Origin: Paractinoplanes tereljensis
GTDB taxonomy: Bacteria; Actinomycetota; Actinomycetes; Mycobacteriales; Micromonosporaceae
Assembly (NCBI RefSeq): GCF_016862435.1
Contig: NZ_BOMY01000039.1
Coordinates: forward strand, 1 to 64,000
Direction: 5' to 3'
DNA length: 64,000 bases
Part shown: positions 18,096 to 27,426 of the stretch, in pieces
How positions within the stretch are numbered: position 1 is the first letter of the stretch
How the letters are laid out: every line of letters starts with the position of its first letter
Translations under genes and position numbers: made by a program
Notes under the pieces: generated by a model
Databases searched by the model: none
The model's input: only the letters and a program-made list of their open reading frames with translations
Told to the model about the DNA's origin: nothing

Positions 18096-18227
18096 ATGCC
18101 TGAGGACGACGCCGCCACCGAGCACCCGCCACCTCCTGAGCTGTCGCGGGAGCCGCACGACGGCCCCGACGACGACGCCGACGACGCCGTCGATCACGAG
18201 TGCCACGACCCCTACCAACCCCTGTAG
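18096..18227 (+). CDS. possible small acidic Pro/Asp-rich peptide
   Basis: This is a 43-residue ORF beginning MPEDDAATEH and ending DPYQPL, made almost entirely of Asp, Glu, Pro and His. It ends 13 bp before the subtilisin ATG, and its final codons abut the GGCGGAGGA ribosome-binding site of that gene. It could be a translated leader peptide or a chance ORF; no strong ribosome-binding site precedes it. Confidence 0.3.
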   Translation: MPEDDAATEHPPPPELSREPHDGPDDDADDAVDHECHDPYQPL

Positions 18228-18240
18228 GCGGAGGACACCC

Positions 18241-21200
18241 ATGAGACTCTCAGCCATCGCGGCCGCAGCGGTCGCCCTGACTATTCTCCCGTCACTACCG
18301 GCCTTCGCGGCCGAGCCGGATCCGGCCCCGGCCGCCGGCAAGATCGCGCCGGATCTGAAGGACCGCTTCCGCACGCAACCGTCCTCCGACTTCTGGATCA
18401 CCTTCGAGACCGGGGCCGACCTCGCGCCGGCGAAGAAGATCACCGACTGGACCGCTCGTGGCCGGTTCGTCTACGACGCGCTGACCAAGGCGGCGAAGGA
18501 CTCCGTGGCGTCGGTCTCGACCGAGCTCGACCGGGCCGGCGTCAAGTACACCCCCTACCCGATCGCCAACGCCGTGCTGGTCAAGGGCGGCACCGAGAAG
18601 CTCGCCCTCGACGTGGCAGCGCGGGTGCAGGTCGCCGAGATCCACACGACGCCGCAGGTCGCTCTCGTCGACCCGGTGGAAGAGAGAGCCGCAGAAGAGG
18701 GCGACACCGTCACCTGGGGTCTGGAGTCCATCCACGCCCCGCAGGCCTGGGCCATGGGCGCCACCGGCGCCGGCATCACCGTGTCCAACCTCGACTCGGG
18801 CGTGCAGTTCGACCACCCCGCCCTGGTCCACCAGTACCGGGGCACGAAGCCGGACGGCACCGTCGACCACAACTACAACTGGATGGCCACCCGGGGCTCG
18901 TGCACCGACGCACCGTGCGACAACGACGGGCACGGCACGCACACCATGGGCACGATGGTCGGCAGCGACGGCACCGACCACGTCGGCGTCGCACCGGACG
19001 CGCAGTGGATCGCGACGAACGGCTGCTGCGACAGCACCGGCGTCGAGTCGCTGCTGCGGTCGGGCTGGTGGCTGCTCGCCCCGACCGACCTGCGGGGCAA
19101 CAACCCCGATCCGTCCAAGCGCCCGCACGTCATCAACAACTCGTGGGGTCAGAACGTCGAACACGACTTCGACGACTTCTTCCAGGCCGTCGATAACGCC
19201 TGGACCGCCGCGGGCATCTTCAGCACCTGGTCGTCCGGGAACACCTCGCCGTACGCGTCCTGCGATTCTGTCTCCTCGCCCGGCGCCGCCGCGAGCGCGT
19301 ACTCCGTCGGCGCCCTTTCCCCGGATGGAACGCTCGCGTCGTTCTCCCGCAAGGGAGAAGGCGAAGGCGGCCGGATCAAGCCGGAGATCTCCGCCCCGGG
19401 TGACGGCGTCCGTTCGTCCTACCCGAACGACAGCTATATCGAGATGTCCGGTACGTCGATGGCGGCACCGCACGTCGCCGGCGCCGTCGCGGACCTCTGG
19501 AGCTACGACCCGACCCTGATCGGGCAGGTCGACGAGACCCGCCGCCTGCTCGGCGAGTCGGCCGTCGACGTCGACGACACCGAGTGCGGCGGCACCGCCG
19601 AGATCAACAACATGTACGGCGAGGGCAAGCTCGACCTCGTCCGCCTGCTGGAGCTCGCGCCCCGCAAGGGCGGCACACTTACCGGCGTCGTCACCGCCGA
19701 CGGCAAACCGGTTCCCGCCGCCGACGTGACGATCAGCGGACCGTTCAGCCGGTCGATCGGCACCGACAAGGACGGCCGGTTCACCACGAACCTCCCGGTC
19801 GGCGACTACAAACTCAGCACCAGGGTCTTCGGCTACCTGACCGCGACCGCCGACGTCACGGTCACCCTCGGCCAGGACACGTCGGTCGAGCTGCCGCTCA
19901 CCGCCGCCGTGAAGCACGACATCAGCGGCCGGGTCGTCGACGACAAGAAGCAGCCGGTCCCGAACGCCGACGTCACCATCAAAGACACCCCATTGAAGAC
20001 GGTGCGTACGGATGCCGGCGGCGCGTTCACGATCGCCGGTGTGCCCGAGGGCGCGTACGGCCTGGCCGTCAAGCCGAACGCCTGTTTCTCGCCCACCACG
20101 GTCCCGCTGACCGTAGGCGCCCGGAACGAGCCGTCCGAGATCCCGGTCGGGCTCGTCGTCGACAAGGGCGGCTACAGCTGCGCCGTCTCCGCGGGCGACT
20201 ACCTGCGCGGCAGCGACCCGGTCACCTTCACCAGCGGTGTGTGGGCGACGGTGAAGCTGCCGTTCCCGATCGCGCTCTACAACGGCAGCCACGAGACCCT
20301 CGGCATCGGGCTGCGCGGCGTCATCGCCCCGGACGGCAGCACCGGACCCGGCTACGGCGGTGCCGGCATCTTCCCGTTCTACGTCGAGAGCCCGGTCGAG
20401 TTCGCCCCCGGCGGCGGTGTCTTCACGGCGGCCACCAAGGTCAACGGTGAGGACGCATTCGTCATCGAGTACCGCAACGCCAAGCTCTGGGCCTGGCCGA
20501 CCCGGTCGGAGTACACCGAGCCGGTCAACTTCTCGGCCACGCTCACCCGCTCGGGCACCATGATCTTCGGGTACGGCGACGGCGTCGGAACCGACGACCC
20601 GGTGACCGCCGGCGCGCAAGCCGTCACCGGCATCCAGGGCTGGGCCGGCGTCGACGGCATCCGGTTCTCCGACCATGCCGCGGTGCTGAGCGCCGGCATG
20701 ATCGTCACCTACGACCTGCCGGACTTCGGGTACCTCGACGCGACCGTCGCCGACCAGAACGACGGGTTGCCGGTGGCCGGCGCGAGGGTCTCCTTCAGCA
20801 CCAAGGACGGGCTCGTCGAGACCGTCACCACCAACGGGACGGGCATCGTGCACCGCCAGCTCCCGGTTGGCGACTACACCATGACGGTCGAGGCGCCGAA
20901 CTACACGACCACGGCGTACCCCTTCGCGCTGAAGCAGCTCTACGCGAAGGCCGCCATCGACGCACGGCTGACCACGGGTGCCGCCGGGCTGAAGGCCGAC
21001 GGCCTCGACGCGCTGCTGGGCACCGACCAGAACGGCGCGGGCTCGCTCACGCTGACCAACAACGGATCCGCTCCCCTCACGTACAACCTGGGCGAAGCCG
21101 CGCGGCACCCCGAGCTCGACGCCGCCGGCGCCACCGCGCGCACCGGCGCGGGTGCGGCCAGCACGATCGACCTCGCCGCCTGGAAGGCCGGTGCGAGCGG

Positions 21201-24200
21201 CGTCAAGCCGTCGAACGTCGCCACCTCGAGCCTTGCGGAAGCGCAGGCTGCGACCAAGGTCGGCGCGACCTCGGGCGGCGACGTCATCACCCGGATCGCC
21301 ATCCCCGGCACGACCGCGGAGAAGGAACCCTCCGGCATCGGGTACGACGGCGACGTCTGGGTCCACGACTACAACGCGCGGACCAACACCGCCTACACGG
21401 TGACGGGCAAGAAGACCGGGAAGGTCTTCGACGCGTCGTGGAACCCCGACTACCGGGCGTTCGACATGGCCCTGGACACCAAGACCGGTGACATGTGCCA
21501 GATGGAGGACAGCCCCGCCAGCTACATCCACTGCTTCAACACCGAGACCGGAAAGGAGACCAGGCAGATCAAGGGTGACTGGTCCACGCTGCAGCTGACC
21601 GGTCTCGCGTACAACCCGGCCCGGGACGTCTTCTACGTCGGCGGCCGCCGGAACGGCATGATCGGGACCGTCGCCGGTACGTCGCACGACAACCCCGGCA
21701 AGCTCCTGTCCTACTGCGCCCCGCCGTTGCCCGAGGTGATGGGCCTGGCCTACAACCAGGCGTCGGACACGATCTGGTACACCGACCTCACCTACAACCG
21801 GCCCACCCGCCTGCTGCAGGTCAAACCCGACGACTGCTCACTGGTGAACGCGTGGTGGTTCCCGGGCCAGAAGGCGGGCCAGGGCGGCGGCCTCGAGACC
21901 GACAGCACCGGTGCGCTGTGGGCGGTGGACCAGCTCGCCGACGACGTCGTGCTCGTCGACGTCGAGGACGACCTGCTCACCGACCTGCCGTGGCTGTCGC
22001 TCTCCTCGACCGGCGGCACCCTCGCCCCCGGTCAGTCGACGACCGTCCAGGTCTCCCTCTCGTCGAAGGGCGCCGAGCCCGGAGTCCAGGGCGCGAACAT
22101 CGTGGTCCGGTCCGACTCCGGACGCCAATCCAAGACCTACGTCCCGGTGACCCTGACGACCACGAAGTACCAGGTCGGCGTGAACGCCGGCGGCGCCAAG
22201 TTCACCGACGGCTCGGGCTTCGCCTGGTCCGCCGACCAGGCCGCCGGCAAGAAGTCCTGGGGCTACGAAGGCAAGACAAAGGTCAACATCACCAAGACCC
22301 CGATTGCCCGTACGACGGACGACGCCCTGTTCCAGTCCCAGCGCACCACGGCGGACAAGAGCCTGTTCTACCGCTTCCCGGACGCGCCGAAGGGCAGCTA
22401 CGCGGTCGACTTCGGGTTCGCCGAGATAGACCGGGCAGGCAAGGGCAAGCGGGTGTTCGACGTGCTCGTGGACGGAGCGCTGACGGATTACGCGTACGAC
22501 CCGACCGCGGCCGTGGGGCCGAACGCCGCCGACTGGCGTAAGGCGGTCGTGCAGCACGAGGGTGGCCCCCTGACCGTGGAGTTGCGGGGCTCGAAGGGCC
22601 TGAAGCCGCCGACCATCGCCGCACTGCGGGTGACGCTCGACCCACGCGCCGACGCGGCGGAGCCGGAGGACCAGCCCGAGGAGCCGGACCCGGGCCCGGT
22701 GCCGGTGGCTCCCGCCGGTCGCTCGTACACGATGAAGGTGACCGAGGGCCTCTACCGCCAGGGCACGCAGGAGTCCGGCTGGCACGGCGACGACCTCTGT
22801 GGCCCGCTGTTCTTCGATGCCGGCTACCTGCAGCCGTTCTACGACACCGCCTGGGACGGCGTGTGCGTGACGACGAACGGCACGCTGACCTTCGACCGCG
22901 CCTACACGTCCGGAGGCAACACGGCGCTCCCGTCCGCGTACCCGATCGACGCGATCTACCCGTTCTGGGACGACCTGGTAGTCGACGACGAGGCCGGCAT
23001 CTACTTCGGCACGACCGAGGTGGACGGGGTGGCGGCGCAGGTAGTCGAATGGCGCAACGTCACCTTCTACAGCGACCAGACGGCCCGGGTCAGCTTCTCG
23101 GCAACCCTGATCGCCGACGGCCGAATCCAGATCGGTTACGGCGACGGCGTAGGCGGCGACAACCCCCTGACCCAGGGCCAATCGGCGACGGTAGGTGTGG
23201 AGAGCCTGAACCGCAACGCCGCAGCCCAGTACTCGGTGGACCAGCCCGTCCTGAAGGCCGGCCTGGGCCTGGAGTACAGCCTCCCGGCCGCAGGCACGAT
23301 CGAGGGCACGGTAACCGACAAGAACGACGGAAAGCCGATCGCAGGCGCGATAGTCACGCTCAGGGGCCCCGCAGGCGAGCGGGTGATCACCACCGACACG
23401 AAGGGCCGGTGGAAGGCCCAGGCACTGATCGGCGACAACACCGTGCAGATTGAGGCGCCAAACTACGTCACCGCCAACCACCCGGTGAAAATCACCAAGA
23501 AAGACCAGGCCGAGGTACGGGACACCGCGTTGACCACAGGCATAGCCACCGTCACCGGAGCCAACCTGGATTGGCTGCTGGACAAGGCCCAGAAGGCAAC
23601 GGCCGACGTAACCGTGACCAACAGCGGCTCCGCCCCGCTGGAGGTGCGAATCAGCGAGCAAACCGACCTTCCGTGGCTGACCCTCAAGGGCGCGGCGGCA
23701 ACCGGCACGGTCACGCTGGCGGCCGGCACGTCCACCACGGTCACCGCGACGGCCGACAACGCCGGCCTCAAGCCCGGCGTGCTCGACGGCAACCTGCTGG
23801 TGGCGTCAACCGCCGGCAAGGGCGAGACCCAGCTCAAGCCGGTCCGCCTGGCGACATCGGCCTACTGGAAGGCCGTCGACGCCGGCGGATCCGGCTACGC
23901 CAACTGGTCACCCGACCAGGCGCTCAGCTCCCGCACCACCTGGGGCTATGCCGGCGGCAAGGTGACTACCACCCGTTCCGACATCGCCGGCACCGACGAC
24001 GACGCCCTGTTCCGCACCCAGCGAACCGGCGAGACGTTCAGCTACGTCTTCAAGAACGCCCCGGCCGGCACCTACCGGATCGGCCTGGACTTCGCGGAGC
24101 TGGAGAGGGTCAAACCCGGCAAGCGCGCCTTCGACGTACTGGCCAACGGCAAGATCGCCCTCTACGACCACGACGTGCAGGCAAAGGTGGGTGCACTGGC

Positions 24201-24327
24201 CGCCGACACAAACACGGTCACCGTCGAACACCTCGGCGGCGACCTGACGATCGTATTCACCCGTGAGAAGGGCGAGGACGACCCGATCCTCAACGCCCTG
24301 AAGGTCCAGGAGGACCCGCGCCTCTAG
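18241..24327 (+). CDS. giant secreted S8 (subtilisin-family) serine peptidase with duplicated C-terminal modules
   Basis: The 2,028-residue protein has a Sec signal peptide (about 1-24), an I9-like propeptide and a subtilase domain with the triad Asp185 (NLDSG), His231 (DGHGTH) and Ser406 (GTSMAAPH). It then carries CarbopepD-type Ig-like domains (about 480-630). A module series appears twice: a nidogen-like region (from about 644 and 1,495), a carboxypeptidase-regulatory domain, a domain containing LTNNGSAPL or VTNSGSAPL, and a malectin-like domain (from about 1,313 and 1,878). A beta-propeller-like segment (about 1,010-1,240) occurs only once. The ATG follows GGCGGAGGA. It is an extracellular protein- and probably glycan-binding protease. 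Confidence 0.92.
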   Translation: MRLSAIAAAAVALTILPSLPAFAAEPDPAPAAGKIAPDLKDRFRTQPSSDFWITFETGADLAPAKKITDWTARGRFVYDALTKAAKDSVASVSTELDRAGVKYTPYPIANAVLVKGGTEKLALDVAARVQVAEIHTTPQVALVDPVEERAAEEGDTVTWGLESIHAPQAWAMGATGAGITVSNLDSGVQFDHPALVHQYRGTKPDGTVDHNYNWMATRGSCTDAPCDNDGHGTHTMGTMVGSDGTDHVGVAPDAQWIATNGCCDSTGVESLLRSGWWLLAPTDLRGNNPDPSKRPHVINNSWGQNVEHDFDDFFQAVDNAWTAAGIFSTWSSGNTSPYASCDSVSSPGAAASAYSVGALSPDGTLASFSRKGEGEGGRIKPEISAPGDGVRSSYPNDSYIEMSGTSMAAPHVAGAVADLWSYDPTLIGQVDETRRLLGESAVDVDDTECGGTAEINNMYGEGKLDLVRLLELAPRKGGTLTGVVTADGKPVPAADVTISGPFSRSIGTDKDGRFTTNLPVGDYKLSTRVFGYLTATADVTVTLGQDTSVELPLTAAVKHDISGRVVDDKKQPVPNADVTIKDTPLKTVRTDAGGAFTIAGVPEGAYGLAVKPNACFSPTTVPLTVGARNEPSEIPVGLVVDKGGYSCAVSAGDYLRGSDPVTFTSGVWATVKLPFPIALYNGSHETLGIGLRGVIAPDGSTGPGYGGAGIFPFYVESPVEFAPGGGVFTAATKVNGEDAFVIEYRNAKLWAWPTRSEYTEPVNFSATLTRSGTMIFGYGDGVGTDDPVTAGAQAVTGIQGWAGVDGIRFSDHAAVLSAGMIVTYDLPDFGYLDATVADQNDGLPVAGARVSFSTKDGLVETVTTNGTGIVHRQLPVGDYTMTVEAPNYTTTAYPFALKQLYAKAAIDARLTTGAAGLKADGLDALLGTDQNGAGSLTLTNNGSAPLTYNLGEAARHPELDAAGATARTGAGAASTIDLAAWKAGASGVKPSNVATSSLAEAQAATKVGATSGGDVITRIAIPGTTAEKEPSGIGYDGDVWVHDYNARTNTAYTVTGKKTGKVFDASWNPDYRAFDMALDTKTGDMCQMEDSPASYIHCFNTETGKETRQIKGDWSTLQLTGLAYNPARDVFYVGGRRNGMIGTVAGTSHDNPGKLLSYCAPPLPEVMGLAYNQASDTIWYTDLTYNRPTRLLQVKPDDCSLVNAWWFPGQKAGQGGGLETDSTGALWAVDQLADDVVLVDVEDDLLTDLPWLSLSSTGGTLAPGQSTTVQVSLSSKGAEPGVQGANIVVRSDSGRQSKTYVPVTLTTTKYQVGVNAGGAKFTDGSGFAWSADQAAGKKSWGYEGKTKVNITKTPIARTTDDALFQSQRTTADKSLFYRFPDAPKGSYAVDFGFAEIDRAGKGKRVFDVLVDGALTDYAYDPTAAVGPNAADWRKAVVQHEGGPLTVELRGSKGLKPPTIAALRVTLDPRADAAEPEDQPEEPDPGPVPVAPAGRSYTMKVTEGLYRQGTQESGWHGDDLCGPLFFDAGYLQPFYDTAWDGVCVTTNGTLTFDRAYTSGGNTALPSAYPIDAIYPFWDDLVVDDEAGIYFGTTEVDGVAAQVVEWRNVTFYSDQTARVSFSATLIADGRIQIGYGDGVGGDNPLTQGQSATVGVESLNRNAAAQYSVDQPVLKAGLGLEYSLPAAGTIEGTVTDKNDGKPIAGAIVTLRGPAGERVITTDTKGRWKAQALIGDNTVQIEAPNYVTANHPVKITKKDQAEVRDTALTTGIATVTGANLDWLLDKAQKATADVTVTNSGSAPLEVRISEQTDLPWLTLKGAAATGTVTLAAGTSTTVTATADNAGLKPGVLDGNLLVASTAGKGETQLKPVRLATSAYWKAVDAGGSGYANWSPDQALSSRTTWGYAGGKVTTTRSDIAGTDDDALFRTQRTGETFSYVFKNAPAGTYRIGLDFAELERVKPGKRAFDVLANGKIALYDHDVQAKVGALAADTNTVTVEHLGGDLTIVFTREKGEDDPILNALKVQEDPRL

Positions 24328-24343
24328 CCCACCGACAAGGTCA

Positions 24344-24375
24344 GAGCCTCCTCGGCAAAGTAGCCGGGGAGGCTC
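24344..24375 (+). terminator. strong stem-loop after the subtilisin gene
   Basis: GAGCCTCC pairs perfectly with GGAGGCTC (24368-24375) around an inner CGGC/GCCG stem. It begins 17 bp after the stop codon. There is no U-tract, typical for GC-rich actinomycete terminators. Confidence 0.75.
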
Positions 24376-24597
24376 TCGGCCCGGTTGATCAGTACGCTCG
24401 CCAGTGGCGCTGGTCGAACGCCCACCGCGGGTCCAACAGGCGTAGGGTTGGTGCCGGATCAGTTCGTCAGTGCGTTGACGGGCCGGCGCCCACCGGGCGT
24501 GCTGCTCAAGATCTCGGCAGTCCCATCGGACCACCCTCAGGTTCAAGGGCCGAGCGCCGCCCGGGCGACACTTGTCGCCGGCGGAAGGCGAACCATC

Positions 24598-24771
24598 ATG
24601 ACCGCGACAACCAGCTATCCCGACGGTCTCTACAACCTGATCCTCGGCCTGAACCGGTGGGTGCTGCGGGTCGCCGCGTACACCTCGCTGATGACCGACG
24701 CCTACCCGCCGTTCCGCCTCGACACCGGCGGCACCGACCCGGCCGAACCCGTCATCCTCCCAACCCGTTGA
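24598..24771 (+). CDS. short DUF4389-type protein, probably truncated
   Basis: The ORF encodes 57 residues with the DUF4389 tail signature (YPDGLYNLILGLNRWVLRV, then LMTDAYPPFRLD). Full DUF4389 proteins carry further membrane segments before this motif, so this is either a minimal version or a 5'-truncated gene. It does have its own ATG behind GCGGAAGGCG. DUF4389 genes often travel with Acg-type nitroreductases and stress genes, which matches the next gene's N-terminus. The 270 bp upstream hold no recognisable gene apart from the terminator. Confidence 0.55.
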   Translation: MTATTSYPDGLYNLILGLNRWVLRVAAYTSLMTDAYPPFRLDTGGTDPAEPVILPTR

Positions 24772-24811
24772 CCACGACCCTGACAACGCCGCCGGGGCCT
24801 CGGCCGAGATA

Positions 24812-26320
24812 TTGATCAACGCCACCACCGCGGCGGCTCGAGCTCCGTCCGTCCACGACACCCGGCCGTGGCGGTGGCGTCTCGGCGACGGCCGGATGGA
24901 CCTGTTCATCCAGGACAGTCGCATTCTTGACCGCACCGAACCAGCTCACCGCCTGGCTGTCCTGAGCTGTGGCATGGCACTGCATCACGCCTTGAACAGC
25001 CTCGCCTCGGATGGCCGGCACACCACCGTCACCCGCCTTCCCGACGCGGCCGACCCACGGCACCTGGCCACCGTCCGGGTCGGCGCCGACATCCCCATCG
25101 AGGCGGGCGCGGTCCGGCATCTTCGGACCACCACCCTGCGACATACCGACCGCCGGCCGGAACTCAGCACTCCGGTCGACGCCGACAAGCTGCGCTCGAT
25201 CGCCGCTGCCGCCGGCTCGGAAGGGGCGATGCTGCGCCTACTGCGTCCCCGCCAGGTCCTCGACCTCGCCTCCGCCGCCGGCCGCGCGCAGAACGCGGAG
25301 GCCGAGGAGACCGTGTGGGCGGGATTCCTCGGCTTCGCCGCGTGGGCCACCGGGGACGTGTCCGGCGCCCTGGAGACGTTCACCCAGGCGGTGGCCGGCC
25401 TGCACGCCGCCGGCAATTTCGTCGACGAGCTGAGCGCCACCGTGGTGCTCAGTGACCTCTGGCTCGCCGCGGGCCGGCCGGACCAGGCCCGCCGGCTCTG
25501 TGCGCAGGCACTGGCCTCGGCCGAAGCGTACGGATCACCGGTGCGGCGGGCCGCCGCCGCACTGCACGTGGCGCTGAGCGAGATGGACATCGAGGCGGAG
25601 GACCTGGAGGGCGCCGCGAGCCATCTCGGTGCCGCCGCCCCGGACGACCGGCCGATGACCGAGAGCAGCCATCGCTGGTTCGTCGCGAAGGGACTCCTCG
25701 CGTGGGCTCGCGGCGACGCGGAGGGGGCGGTCCAGCTCCTGAACCAGGCCGAGCAGCTCCACCGTCCGGGCTTCTTCCCGGACGTACGACCCATCGCCGC
25801 GCTCAGGGCACGGGTCTGGATCGAGCAGGGCCGGTTGCCGGAGGCCGCCGACTGGGCCCGCGAGCGAGGAGTGGCGGTCACCGACGACGCCCGCTATCTC
25901 CGCGAGTTCGACCACCTCACCCTCGTACGGTTGCTCGTCGCGCAGCATCGGGCCCGGCCCGACCGCGACCTGATCGCCCACGCGGCTCAGCTGCTCGATC
26001 GGCTGCTGGAAGCGGCTGAGGCGTCCGGACGGACCGGCAGCGTCCGGGAGATCCGCCGGCAGCAGACCCTGGTCCGGGAGGCGCAGGGCCTCCGGCCGTA
26101 CGCCCGCGAGCCCTCGGCCCGGATGGCCGAGTCGTTGAGCGGACGGGAACTCGATGTGCTCAGGCTGCTCGACAGCGAGCTGACCGGGCCGCAGATCGCC
26201 CGCGAGTTGTTCGTCTCGCACAACACGGTGCGCACCCACACCAAGCACGTCTTCACCAAGCTCGGCGTCACCAATCGCCGGGCGGCGGTGCTCCGCGCCC
26301 GCGAATACGGCCTGATCTGA
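24812..26320 (+). CDS. chimeric protein: Acg-like nitroreductase N-terminus joined to LuxR-regulator C-terminus
   Basis: The ORF has 502 residues from a TTG start. Residues 1 to about 160 match the N-terminal half of Acg/Rv2032-type FMN nitroreductases (AARAPSVHDTRPWRW, LFIQDSRILDRT, VLSCGMALHHAL, RHTDRRPE). From about 165 the sequence becomes the TPR-rich part of a large LAL regulator (LSATVVLSDLWLAAGRPDQA, FFPDVRPIAALRAR) and ends in a LuxR HTH (SGRELDVLRLLDSELTGPQI, FVSHNTVRTHTKHVF). Both partners are incomplete: the catalytic C-half of Acg and the ATPase half of LAL are missing. A deletion fusing two genes in frame is the simplest reading. A working hybrid regulator is the exciting alternative. 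Confidence 0.75.
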   Translation: MINATTAAARAPSVHDTRPWRWRLGDGRMDLFIQDSRILDRTEPAHRLAVLSCGMALHHALNSLASDGRHTTVTRLPDAADPRHLATVRVGADIPIEAGAVRHLRTTTLRHTDRRPELSTPVDADKLRSIAAAAGSEGAMLRLLRPRQVLDLASAAGRAQNAEAEETVWAGFLGFAAWATGDVSGALETFTQAVAGLHAAGNFVDELSATVVLSDLWLAAGRPDQARRLCAQALASAEAYGSPVRRAAAALHVALSEMDIEAEDLEGAASHLGAAAPDDRPMTESSHRWFVAKGLLAWARGDAEGAVQLLNQAEQLHRPGFFPDVRPIAALRARVWIEQGRLPEAADWARERGVAVTDDARYLREFDHLTLVRLLVAQHRARPDRDLIAHAAQLLDRLLEAAEASGRTGSVREIRRQQTLVREAQGLRPYAREPSARMAESLSGRELDVLRLLDSELTGPQIARELFVSHNTVRTHTKHVFTKLGVTNRRAAVLRAREYGLI

Positions 26321-26447
26321 CGGCACCCGGCCCGAACTCACCCGGTCGGTCACATCGTTGGGTGACGCCCGCTCACCCCGTCCGTCCCTAGGTTCAGGTG
26401 GTCCGGCGGCGCTCGCCACGGACCACCCAGGACACCTAGGACTCGAC

Positions 26448-27125
26448 ATGACGATCACCACCACCGCACTCACCCGGGCGGCCGGTCTCGCCGCCGTCGC
26501 CGGCGGCCTTCTGTTCATCGCCGTACAGATCAAGCACCCGCTCCTGGACGCCCCCTTCACCACCACGACCGAATACGCGGCGCGGGAAACCGCGAAGATC
26601 TTGATGGCCGTCCTCTCGTTGGTCGGCATCACCGGCATCTACCTGCGGCAGGTCCGGGAGTCCGAGGTGCTCGGCCTGGTCGGGTACGCCGTACTCGCCG
26701 TCGGCTACCTCACTCTGCTGAGCTTTCAGGTCGTCGGTGTGTTCGTCCTGCCGGATCTTGCCGGCCGTCAGCCCGGCTATGTCAACGACGTCCTCGCGGT
26801 AGCCACCAGCGGCACCCCGGTCGGTGACGTCAGCGGGCTGCAGAACCTGAGCACGGTCGCCATCACCTACATCGTCGGCGGCGTCATCTTCGGCATCGCG
26901 TTGTTCCGGGCCAACGTCCTCGCCCGATGGGCCGCAGCGCTCATGTCCGTCAGCGCCGCGGCGACAGTGGCCACCTTCCAGCTGCCGGAGCTCACTCAAC
27001 GGCTCTTCGCCGTTCCGGCCGGCGTCGCCCTGATCGGCCTCGGCTACTCGCTCTGGCGCGACCGGCGAACCGCGGACGCTCGCCCCCTGACCACCTCGCA
27101 GCTGCATCCGGCCGACGCCCGATGA
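26448..27125 (+). CDS. membrane protein of unknown function, six to seven helices
   Basis: This 225-residue protein has repeated hydrophobic stretches starting at LAAVAGGLLFIAVQI and ending with VPAGVALIGLGYSLW. It resembles actinobacterial multi-pass proteins encoded beside LuxR regulators, with no known reaction. The ATG at 26448 is chosen because the in-frame upstream extension to 26358 is not hydrophobic or conserved in character. It lies 127 bp downstream of the LuxR chimera and may be its target. Confidence 0.75.
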   Translation: MTITTTALTRAAGLAAVAGGLLFIAVQIKHPLLDAPFTTTTEYAARETAKILMAVLSLVGITGIYLRQVRESEVLGLVGYAVLAVGYLTLLSFQVVGVFVLPDLAGRQPGYVNDVLAVATSGTPVGDVSGLQNLSTVAITYIVGGVIFGIALFRANVLARWAAALMSVSAAATVATFQLPELTQRLFAVPAGVALIGLGYSLWRDRRTADARPLTTSQLHPADAR

Positions 27126-27144
27126 CCGGGAAGATCGGTTTCTG

Positions 27145-27426
27145 ATGAGCCACTACCGGCTGAGGGTCGGCGGACACCTCGACCAGCACTGGTCGTCCTC
27201 GTTCGGTGGCCTCACCCTGACCCGCGAGGACGACGGAACCACGAGCCTCACCGGTGCCGTCACGGATCAGGCCGAACTCCATGGGCTGCTCAGCAGGATC
27301 CGGGACCTCGGGGTCACCCTGGTCTCCGTGGAGGTCATCGACGTGGCCACCGAGCAGACGGACCGGCCGAACCGGCCGGTCGCGAACGAGCCGCTCAGTG
27401 CACCGCTTCCCCGTCAACGGTCGTAG
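27145..27426 (+). CDS. small conserved protein of unknown function
   Basis: The protein has 93 residues. The pattern RVGGHLDQHWSSSFGGLTL, TSLTGAVTDQAELHGLLSRI and GVTLVSVEVI is that of small actinobacterial proteins often encoded next to transporters or regulators. The fold appears to be two beta-alpha units, and no function is known. It starts 19 bp after the membrane protein, probably in the same operon. Its last 32 bp overlap, antisense, the end of the cupin regulator gene. Confidence 0.75.
   Translation: MSHYRLRVGGHLDQHWSSSFGGLTLTREDDGTTSLTGAVTDQAELHGLLSRIRDLGVTLVSVEVIDVATEQTDRPNRPVANEPLSAPLPRQRS

Noticed and set aside
18295..21687. A 1,130-codon open frame on the minus strand inside the subtilisin gene
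   Set aside because: It mirrors the real gene's GC-rich codons, is monotonously Arg/Gly/Val/Asp-rich and has no domain. The same applies to the long open frames opposite the GH43 gene (56481-59300), the WD40 gene (49589-52165) and the NhaA gene (31938-34349).
24480..24600. DosR/OsdR-like box before the DUF4389 and Acg fragments
   Set aside because: Only half-sites such as GTCCCATCGGACC and AAGGGCC are present; no full symmetrical site could be made out.
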